Shown: positions 1 through 6,277 of the stretch, in pieces
How the letters are laid out: each line of letters starts with the position of its first letter
Position numbering within the stretch: the stretch's first letter is position 1
Assembly: GCA_934255515.1 (NCBI GenBank)
Contig: CAKQON010000057.1
Span: 1 to 11,927, forward strand
Direction: 5' to 3'
DNA length: 11,927 nt
DNA from: an uncultured Sutterella sp.
Lineage (GTDB): Bacteria; Pseudomonadota; Gammaproteobacteria; Burkholderiales; Burkholderiaceae_F
The notes under the pieces: generated by a model
What the model saw: the letters and a program-made list of their open reading frames with translations, nothing else
Databases searched by the model: none
What the model was told of the DNA's origin: nothing
Program-made: the position numbers and the translations under genes

Positions 1-233
1 AAGCTCATACGGAAGAAATCGAACTCTTTTTCCTTCCCTCATATTCGCCGGAACTGAACCCCGATGAGTTTCTGAATTGTCAGCTCTAAACGAGTCTGCG
101 GGTGAAGGGACCGAAGAATCATGAGGAAACGCTCGGACAGGCGAAGGAGATCACCGCCACCTTCAAAAGCGAGAAGACACCTATTCGTGCCTGTTTTACG
201 AATGAGAGTACCCTCTATGCACAGGCGGCCTGA
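1..233 (+). pseudogene. IS630-family transposase, C-terminal remnant with in-frame stop
   Basis: Reading frame 3 from position 3 gives the end of a DDE transposase. The segment IELFFLPSYSPELNPDE (about positions 18-68) is the hallmark block around the last catalytic glutamate in IS630-type enzymes. The frame then meets TAA at 87-89, just after FLNCQL, where relatives normally read a lysine in an 'LN-x-D-(L/V)-K' stretch. The same frame resumes and runs to TGA at 231-233, ending in TLYAQAA, much like the usual family C-terminus (roughly VRYAA). The remainder is therefore recognisable family sequence behind one nonsense codon, consistent with a single-base change of AAA to TAA. The N-terminal part lies outside the window, so I cannot say how much survives. 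No terminal inverted repeat was identified downstream. The family call rests on motif memory and is fairly secure; inactivity follows from the stop, barring readthrough. Confidence 0.8.
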
Positions 234-305
234 CCCCGAGCCGCCTATAGAATCATTTATCAACTAAATCATTGCTTTTGTTAATAAGGAACTCCGGGCG
301 CTTCT

Positions 306-836
306 TTATCGGCGTGCAGTCGAAAAGATATTCTTCATCGCGCTCGCCGCGCGGAAGTCGAGCTCCATGTCGTACCAGACGGCGCCGCCGTGGACGGACT
401 TCGAAATGCCGCAGTTGACGAACCCGAAGCCCGAATAGAAGTCAATGAGATGCTTCTTGCAGGTGAGGATCACGCCGTCGCGCCCTTCCTGACGGGCCTT
501 TTCAATAAAGGCGCGCATCAATGCGGAGGCGTAGCCCTGATGCTGCTCCTCGGGGATGACGGCAAGACCGAAGATCGACTGCCAGTGGCCGTCGGGGTTA
601 TGCATCTTCGCGTCGGCAAACATCTCGTCGCAGATCGTGCGGTTGTCCGTCACCATGCCGTCGACAAGGCCGACGGGACGATCGTCCTTCATCAGAATGA
701 GAAAGCAGTCAGAAAAAGCGTTGAGACGCTCGACGAAGCGCTCTCTGCTCGCCCTTTCCGCAGGCGGAAAGCACTTCGCTTCGATCTCAGTAACGATGTC
801 GACATCGGCCGGCGAAGCCGCACGGATGGAAAGCAT
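306..836 (-). CDS. GNAT-family N-acetyltransferase
   Basis: This is a 176-residue cytoplasmic acetyltransferase predicted to move an acetyl group from acetyl-CoA to an amine. The acetyl-CoA binding motif is visible as GLAVIPEEQHQGYA (residues 90-103, Q-x-x-G-x-A type), and FYSGFGF (133-139) is the usual late-fold motif. The segments KCFPPAERAS, EMFADA and the C-terminal SVHGGAVWYDMEL recall the bacterial branch related to arylalkylamine (serotonin-type) N-acetyltransferases, so a small amine substrate is plausible but unproven. I chose the ATG at 834-836 because an AGAGGGG ribosome site sits a few bases upstream. An in-frame extension up to 884 would add 16 residues with no homology-like character. 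It stands alone: its left neighbour is the transposase remnant, and the gene to its right is divergent. The 234-305 gap downstream is AT-rich and contains a twice-repeated AATCATT but no clear terminator. Confidence 0.87.
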   Translation of the reverse strand: MLSIRAASPADVDIVTEIEAKCFPPAERASRERFVERLNAFSDCFLILMKDDRPVGLVDGMVTDNRTICDEMFADAKMHNPDGHWQSIFGLAVIPEEQHQGYASALMRAFIEKARQEGRDGVILTCKKHLIDFYSGFGFVNCGISKSVHGGAVWYDMELDFRAASAMKNIFSTARR

Positions 837-1108
837 GTAAACCCCTCTGTAAACCTGACGTCTTCCTGGAGTCCTGGGACCCAATGCCCGAGGATGAAGG
901 AAGAGCGTGAGGCATCATCTTAACGTAGCCTTATCTCCCGATGCCGATCCGCAGAGCTTCTATTTGGCTTTTTCACCACGCATCGGCTGCTTTTTTGAAT
1001 TCCTCTTCATTTTGACCGGCCGCTCTCCTCTCCCAGAAGCGGGCCATCCGGAGGAAGCCCGCTAAAATTTCCCTGAGCCTCTCACTTTCCCACTCTTTGG
1101 TTCCAACC
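837..1108. other. Divergent intergenic region, GNAT gene / exporter operon
   Basis: This 272-base gap should hold the promoters for the leftward acetyltransferase and the rightward exporter operon. I find no well-spaced sigma-70 pair. A TAAAAT at 1063-1068 resembles a -10 box for the operon, but no good -35 lies 16-18 bases before it. TTGACC at 1012-1017 is too far from that -10 (45 bases). Short inverted bits (GCCGAT near 942 and ATCGGC near 982) are too far apart to call a terminator. No convincing coding sequence is seen. Confidence 0.5.
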
Positions 1109-2092
1109 ATGAAAGCCCTGCGAATTGTCTTTGTCCTCGTCCTCATTGCACTCCTGGCGGGAGCCGCCTGGTGGCTGAGGAACCATGAAGACAAGGCCCC
1201 GCTCACGCGCGCCTGGGGGAACGTCGATACGCGTCAGATTTCGCTCGCCTTCGAGGCTTCAGGCCGCATTCTGCAGCTTATTCCTCAGGAAGGAGCCCCG
1301 GTGAAGGCGGGAGAGATCATTGGGAAGCTCGATACGGAAGCCCTCAGAATCGAGCGCGACCGGGCTCAGGCAGAGCTCGAGCGCGCCGAAGCGCAGGCCT
1401 CTCTCTCGCGCGAAGGCTATCGCGCCGAGGATATCGAGGCGCAGCGCGCGCAGACCCTTGCCCTTCAATCCCGTCTCGAGCTCTCCCGCCGCACCTACGT
1501 CCGCCAGAAGGAACTCGCCCGGGCGAACGTCTCGAGCCGGCAGAACCTCGATGATGCGGAGATGTCGCTCGAAGCCGCCCGCCGCGAACTGAAGGCCTCC
1601 GAAGCGCAGCTCCATGCGCTTGAATCCGGACTTCGCCCGCAGGAAGTCGCCTCGGCTGAAGCGGCGGCAAAGTCCGCGCGCGCCGCCGTCGCCTCGCTTG
1701 ACTATCAGATTGAGAAGGCCTCCGTCCTCAAAGCCCCGGCGGAGGGCATCATCCGCACGCGTCTCGCCGAGCCCGGCGACATGGCGTCTCCCTCGAGAAC
1801 GATCTATCAGCTCTCCATCGTCTCGCCCAAGTGGATCCGGACGTACGTGACGGAAAATCAGCTCGGCCTGGTGAAGGAAGGCGCTCAAGCCCACATTTCC
1901 ACCGACACGATCGGATCCGTCAATGCGCGCGTGAGCTGGATCTCGAGCACCGCGGAGTTCACGCCCAAGACGGTGCAGACGGCGGACCTCCGCACCGCGC
2001 TCGTTTACGAAGTCCGTCTTGAAGCGGCTGATCCGGAAAACCGCCTGCGCCTCGGCCAGCCCGTCACGGTCGACTTCATTCCCGGGAAATGA
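1109..2092 (+). CDS. ybhG: HlyD/YbhG-type periplasmic adaptor (membrane fusion protein)
   Basis: This 327-residue adaptor links an inner-membrane ABC exporter to an outer-membrane channel. Residues 4-22 form an uncleaved-looking membrane anchor or signal segment. GNVDTRQISLAFEASGRI (37-54) starts the first lipoyl-like half, with the typical EGAPVKAGEIIGKLD near 61-75. Residues about 80-205 are rich in Ala, Glu, Arg and Leu and should form the long alpha-helical hairpin. LKAPAEGIIRTRLAEPGD (207-224) is the second lipoyl half. The stretch TAEFTPKTVQTADLRTALVY (281-300) is a near-signature of E. coli YbhG, which is of similar size. The ATG at 1109 is preferred over TTG at 1097 because it starts the hydrophobic segment. 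Neither has an obvious Shine-Dalgarno site. It overlaps the next gene by four bases (ATGA). No transcription regulator gene adjoins it in this window, unlike the TetR-type cecR gene beside the E. coli operon. Confidence 0.92.
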   Translation: MKALRIVFVLVLIALLAGAAWWLRNHEDKAPLTRAWGNVDTRQISLAFEASGRILQLIPQEGAPVKAGEIIGKLDTEALRIERDRAQAELERAEAQASLSREGYRAEDIEAQRAQTLALQSRLELSRRTYVRQKELARANVSSRQNLDDAEMSLEAARRELKASEAQLHALESGLRPQEVASAEAAAKSARAAVASLDYQIEKASVLKAPAEGIIRTRLAEPGDMASPSRTIYQLSIVSPKWIRTYVTENQLGLVKEGAQAHISTDTIGSVNARVSWISSTAEFTPKTVQTADLRTALVYEVRLEAADPENRLRLGQPVTVDFIPGK

Positions 2093-3870
2093 AGCAGAGG
2101 ATGACTGACGCCCGTTCACTTCCCGCCGAAATCAGGAACCTCAGGAAAACCTTCCGGGGTCCTGACGGGAAGCCTTTTGCCGCCGTCGATAATCTCTCAG
2201 TCGTATTGCCTGAGCCCGGCGCCATCGTGAGCCTCATCGGCCCGGACGGCGCAGGAAAGACGACGCTTCTGAGGCTCCTTGCCGGGATCCTCACGCCGGA
2301 CGACGGCGAAATCTCGCTCTTCGGCAAAAAACCCGACACCGATGATCCGGACTTCGTCGCCATGCTCGGCTTCATGCCGCAGCGCTTCGGCCTCTATGAA
2401 GAGCTTTCCGTCTGGGAAAACTTCCGGATTTTCGGCGCCCTGAGAGGCATCCGCGGGAAAGCGCTCGAAGCACGGTTTCGGGATCTCATGACGCTCTCGG
2501 GCCTCAGCGGCTTCGAATCCCGCGAGGCCGGGAAGCTCTCGGGCGGCATGAAGCAGAAGCTCGGGCTCTCATGCTCGCTCCTCGCGGAACCGAAGCTCCT
2601 CCTTCTCGACGAGCCGACCGTGGGGGTTGATCCGCTCTCGCGCCGCGAGCTCTGGCGCATTCTCCGGGACATGCGGGACCGCACTGGAATGACGGTGCTC
2701 GTCTCCACGGCGTATCTCGATGAGGCGGAGGCCGCCGACCGGACGATCCTCATTTCGTCGGGACGCCTCATCGCCGAGGGCGACCCGAAGGCGCTGGCGG
2801 AGGAAACTCAGGGCCGGACCTGGCTCGCAAGGGCCCGGGACGAACACAGAACCCTCCCGCTCGCCCGAACGCTCATGCGCGAAGTCCGGGCTGCGAACCC
2901 CAGGGCTCCCTGGCTTGATGCCGTTCCGCACGGCGACGCCGTCAACCTGCTTGCTCCGGAAGACGCCCTGAATGCCCCCCGGGAACTCCCCGACGGCGCA
3001 TCGCTCTCTGCCCGGGCACCCGCCCTTGAAGACGCCTACTGCGCGCTCACCTTCCCGATTGCCGCCAACACCGACGCGCTCCGGATTCTCCCGCCCGCCT
3101 ATTCGGTTGAGGAGCCGGCCGCGGTGGTCGCGAGGAACATCTCCCGCCGGTTCGGTAGCTTCACGGCGGTCGAGGACACGAGCTTTTCCGTGAAGAAGGG
3201 CGAGATCTTCGGACTCCTCGGTCCCAACGGCGCCGGGAAGACCACAACCTTCCGCATGCTCTGCGGGCTTCTGCCGGCCTCGGGCGGCACGATTTCCGTC
3301 GCGGGCTCCGACCTGAGGACGGCAAGGAGCGCTGCGCGCGCCAGGGTGGGCTACGTCGCGCAGAAGTTTTCGCTCTACGCGCAGCTCTCCGCCCGGCAGA
3401 ATCTTGAATATTTCGGCGCCTGCTTCGGCGTCGCCGGCCGGGAGCTTGAAGACCGGATCCGGGAGCTCACCATGGGGAGCGACCTCTGCAGCCGGCTCGA
3501 GTCCATCACGCGGGAGCTCCCTCTGGGAGCCAAACGCGAGCTTGCGCTCGCCTGCGCGCTGATTCACAGGCCGGCCATTCTTTTCCTCGATGAGGCAACG
3601 TCAGGCGCCGACATTGCCGCCCGGCGCGCCTTCTGGCGTCGGATCGTCGGCCTCGCGGAAGCGGGCACCACCGTCATCGTCACGACGCACTTTCTGGAAG
3701 AAGCCGAATACTGCGACCGCTTTCTCATTCAGGATGCGGGCCGGGTGCTTACGCTCGGAACCCCATCGGAAGTCCGGAAGGAAACCGGGGCATCGAGCAT
3801 TGAGGAAGCCTTCATCTCCATCGTGACCCGGGCGCGCAGGAACCGCGAAGAAGCGGAGAGGCAGCCATGA
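2089..3870 (+). CDS. ybhF: ABC exporter ATP-binding protein with two fused ATPase domains (YbhF-like)
   Basis: This 593-residue protein carries two nucleotide-binding domains in tandem and should power the two permeases encoded downstream. Domain 1 shows Walker A GPDGAGKT (51-58), Q-loop Q98, signature LSGGMKQK (150-157) and Walker B LLLLDEP (170-176); its switch region reads STAYLDEAE (206-214), with alanine where histidine is usual. Domain 2 shows Walker A GPNGAGKT (378-385), Q-loop Q425, a degenerate signature LPLGAKREL (477-485), Walker B ILFLDEA (497-503) and switch His534 in TTHFLEEAE. E. coli YbhF, as I recall it, has the same unusual STSYLDEAE and LPLG features, supporting orthology rather than decay. 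Length matches the family. The start overlaps the ybhG stop (ATGA), so translation is probably coupled. A second ATG at 2101 has AGAGG directly against it, too close to favour. The cargo is unknown; the E. coli system has been linked to drug and cation efflux. Confidence 0.93.
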   Translation: MKQRMTDARSLPAEIRNLRKTFRGPDGKPFAAVDNLSVVLPEPGAIVSLIGPDGAGKTTLLRLLAGILTPDDGEISLFGKKPDTDDPDFVAMLGFMPQRFGLYEELSVWENFRIFGALRGIRGKALEARFRDLMTLSGLSGFESREAGKLSGGMKQKLGLSCSLLAEPKLLLLDEPTVGVDPLSRRELWRILRDMRDRTGMTVLVSTAYLDEAEAADRTILISSGRLIAEGDPKALAEETQGRTWLARARDEHRTLPLARTLMREVRAANPRAPWLDAVPHGDAVNLLAPEDALNAPRELPDGASLSARAPALEDAYCALTFPIAANTDALRILPPAYSVEEPAAVVARNISRRFGSFTAVEDTSFSVKKGEIFGLLGPNGAGKTTTFRMLCGLLPASGGTISVAGSDLRTARSAARARVGYVAQKFSLYAQLSARQNLEYFGACFGVAGRELEDRIRELTMGSDLCSRLESITRELPLGAKRELALACALIHRPAILFLDEATSGADIAARRAFWRRIVGLAEAGTTVIVTTHFLEEAEYCDRFLIQDAGRVLTLGTPSEVRKETGASSIEEAFISIVTRARRNREEAERQP

Positions 3871-5024
3871 CGCAGGCGCAAGGCTTTTCCCCGGTGCGGT
3901 TCATGACGCTTCTCATGAAGGAATTCAGACAGATGGTCTGCGATCCGGCGACCCTCTTCCTCGGCACCATTCTCCCCGTCATTCTGATACTTCTTTTCGG
4001 CTGGGGTCTCTCGATGGACCTCACCCGGGTCCCCGCGGCCGTCGTCGAAGGCGAATCGACGCCCCTCGCGCGGGCGCTCACCCAGGAATTCGTCGGGAGC
4101 CGCTATTTCGACATCACGACCCTCAGAAACAGAACGGAAGCCGAGGCGCTCCTCTCCGCCCGACGGATCGAGGCGATCATCGACATCCCGCAGGGCTTTG
4201 AACGCGACGCCTCGCGCGGCGAAGCCGTGATCGGCCTCACGATCCACGGCGTTGATGCGAGCGCCGCTACGATCATCCGCACCTACGCCAAAGCCGCGGT
4301 CGCGCTTCTTCAGGAAAAGATTGCGCTCCGCGAGGACGGCGCCGCCATGACGGGCGTGAGCGGCGCGGGTTCAGCAGGCGGCGTCATGATGCTTTCTCGC
4401 TCCTGGTTCAACGAAGCCAATACCTCCGCCTGGTACCTCGTTCCCGGACTCTCCATCGTCGTCCTCACGCTTTCGGCGAGCTTCCTCGGAAGCATCGTCA
4501 TCGCCCGCGAATGGGAGCGGGGAACGATGGAGACGCTCTCGATCACCCCCGCCACCTCTCTTGAGATCGTGCTCTCGAAGTTCCTCGCGAACTACGCCCT
4601 GATTTCCGTCGGAAGCCTTCTCACCTTCCTCACGGCCGTCTTCATTTTCGACGCTCCGGTGCGCGGGAGTCTCTTTCTCCTCGCGCTCACGATGCTCTTT
4701 TACACCGCCTGGGCCGTGAGCTTCGGACTTTTCCTCTCCGCCTTTCTGAAGAGCCAGTTCGTCGCGATCCAGCTCGCCGTGATCGGAAGCTACCTCCCGT
4801 CTCTCATTCTCTCCGGGTATCTCTTCGACCTTCGGAGCGTCCCCGCCTTTATTTCGGCGGTCGGCCATATGATGCCCCCCACCTACGCGATCGAGTCCGT
4901 GAAGATTCTCTATCTCTCGGGAGGGCCGGAGCACATCGTGCTCTCAAACCTCGCCGTCCTTGCCGCCTGGGTGGTCCTCTTCCTTGCGCTCGCGCTCGCC
5001 GCGACGAAGAAGCGCCTTGACTGA
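3867..5024 (+). CDS. ybhS: ABC-2 type permease, YbhS-like
   Basis: This 385-residue inner-membrane permease is one half of the exporter channel. It has a first membrane helix near 30-49, a large soluble, probably periplasmic, domain (about 51-185), then helices near 190-212, 240-261, 267-291, 297-320 and 357-379. The loop after the second helix carries REWERGTMETLSITP (214-228), the typical ABC-2 coupling motif. Its ATG overlaps the ybhF stop (ATGA, 3867-3870), and the ybhR start follows three bases after its own stop, so the operon is translated as a unit. It should pair with the ybhR product as a heterodimer. Assigning S rather than R follows the order after ybhF and the WERGTME form of the motif, as in E. 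coli. Substrate unknown. Confidence 0.9.
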   Translation: MTQAQGFSPVRFMTLLMKEFRQMVCDPATLFLGTILPVILILLFGWGLSMDLTRVPAAVVEGESTPLARALTQEFVGSRYFDITTLRNRTEAEALLSARRIEAIIDIPQGFERDASRGEAVIGLTIHGVDASAATIIRTYAKAAVALLQEKIALREDGAAMTGVSGAGSAGGVMMLSRSWFNEANTSAWYLVPGLSIVVLTLSASFLGSIVIAREWERGTMETLSITPATSLEIVLSKFLANYALISVGSLLTFLTAVFIFDAPVRGSLFLLALTMLFYTAWAVSFGLFLSAFLKSQFVAIQLAVIGSYLPSLILSGYLFDLRSVPAFISAVGHMMPPTYAIESVKILYLSGGPEHIVLSNLAVLAAWVVLFLALALAATKKRLD

Positions 5025-5027
5025 CGG

Positions 5028-6182
5028 ATGAAGAAGCCCGAAATGTCCAGCACTTCCTTCCGCGCCTTCCTCGCCGGGCTCAGCACCTCTCTTCTGAGGC
5101 TTCGCGCGCTCGCCCGCAAGGAGCTCATCACACTCCTGCGCGACCCCGGCATGCGCCGGATCCTCGTCGTTCCCATCATCGCGCAGTCGATTCTCTTCGG
5201 CTACGGCGCGACCTTCAATCTCGAGGAAGCCCCCTACGTCATTTACGACGCTTCGCAAAGCCCGGCGAGCGAACGCGTGATCCGGATAATTGAAGCGAAC
5301 CGCATCTTCGTGCGCGCGGGATCCCCGCAGTCCTACGAGGCTTTCGAGAAGGCCGTGAACGAGGGCGACGCGCTGATCGGCCTCTATTTCCCCGACGACT
5401 TCGCAAAGAAGCTCGCCCGGGGCGAACCCGCGGAAATCTTCGTTGCCGCCGACGCGAGAAACACCACCACCGCCAATGTGGCGACGGGCTACGTCTCGGC
5501 GATCATCGAATCCTTCGCCCGCGAGGAGGGCACCGCGGGCCCCATCGAGGTGCGCGAGCGCTACCGCTACAACGAAAACGGCATCACCCGCTACAACATC
5601 ATGACGGGCCTCATCCTCGGTCTTGCCATGATTCAGGTGATGCTTCTCGCCGGGCTTGCGATCTCGCGCGAGCGCGAGGAAGGATCCTTCGACATGATGC
5701 TGATGACGCCGCTCTCGCCCGTGGAAATCTTCATTGGGAAGGCCGCCGCCCCCATTCTCATCGGGATCTTCCAGAGCTTTCTGATTTTCGCCGTCTGCCG
5801 CTGGTGGTTCGGGATTCCCTTTGCCGGGTCGCTTCCGCTCCTCTTCTTCGTGGTAGCGCTCTTCTCAACGAGCATCGTGGGGCTCGCGCTTGCGATCTCC
5901 GCCTGGGCGAAGACCCTTCAGCAGTCGGTGGTCCTCTCCTTCATTCTGCTTCTTCCCTCTCTCGTCCTCTCTGGCCTCATGACGCCGGTGGCGGTAATGC
6001 CTGAATGGATGCAGACCCTCACCATCCTCAACCCCGTCCGCTACGGGATCCTCACGATCCGCATGATCTACTTTGAGAATGCCGGGATGAGCGACATCCT
6101 GCCCTACCTCTGGCCGCTCGCCGTGATTACGGCCGTGACGATTCCGGGCGCGGCCTGGCTCTTCAGAAACAAGGTTGTCTGA
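5028..6182 (+). CDS. ybhR: ABC-2 type permease, YbhR-like
   Basis: This 384-residue permease is predicted to be the second half of the exporter channel. It begins with a basic amphipathic stretch (RLRALARKELITLLRDP, 24-40), then a membrane helix near 44-62 and a soluble domain to about 188. Five further helices lie near 190-212, 238-258, 268-291, 298-318 and 360-379. SREREEGSFDMMLMTPLSP (213-231) is the ABC-2 loop motif matching the one in its partner. The ATG at 5028 is three bases after the ybhS stop. An ATG at 5043 (MSSTS) would be a slightly shorter alternative. It is the last gene of the exporter operon, and a strong hairpin terminator follows 22 bases after the stop. Confidence 0.9.
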   Translation: MKKPEMSSTSFRAFLAGLSTSLLRLRALARKELITLLRDPGMRRILVVPIIAQSILFGYGATFNLEEAPYVIYDASQSPASERVIRIIEANRIFVRAGSPQSYEAFEKAVNEGDALIGLYFPDDFAKKLARGEPAEIFVAADARNTTTANVATGYVSAIIESFAREEGTAGPIEVRERYRYNENGITRYNIMTGLILGLAMIQVMLLAGLAISREREEGSFDMMLMTPLSPVEIFIGKAAAPILIGIFQSFLIFAVCRWWFGIPFAGSLPLLFFVVALFSTSIVGLALAISAWAKTLQQSVVLSFILLLPSLVLSGLMTPVAVMPEWMQTLTILNPVRYGILTIRMIYFENAGMSDILPYLWPLAVITAVTIPGAAWLFRNKVV

Positions 6183-6204
6183 AGTTTTTACGATCGGAAA
6201 TAGA

Positions 6205-6240
6205 AAAAGCCGCAGCCCCCTTAGTGAGGCTGCGGCTTTT
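6205..6240. terminator. Bidirectional rho-independent terminator
   Basis: A perfect 13-base-pair stem (6205-6217 with 6228-6240, core AGCCGCAGCC / GGCTGCGGCT) encloses a 10-base loop. The right arm ends in TTTTCTT and the left arm is preceded by an A-run, so it reads as a terminator on both strands. It lies between the converging ybhR (stop 6182) and fdhF (stop 6278) and should stop transcription from both operons. Confidence 0.9.
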
Positions 6241-6277
6241 CTTATCGTCCCGGGACGATGTCGCTCTTCAGAAGCTT

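Noticed and set aside
390..923. A 177-codon plus-strand frame over the acetyltransferase gene
   Set aside because: The minus strand has GNAT motifs and a ribosome site; the plus frame resembles no family.
942..987. GCCGAT...ATCGGC inverted repeat before the exporter operon
   Set aside because: Six-base arms about 35 bases apart are too weak and distant for a terminator or a confident operator.
1259..2119. A 286-codon minus-strand frame opposite ybhG
   Set aside because: The plus strand encodes a full YbhG-like adaptor with family signature; the opposite frame has no domain character.
2569..3567. A 332-codon minus-strand frame opposite ybhF
   Set aside because: Shadow of the double ATPase gene, whose Walker and signature motifs leave no doubt about the coding strand.
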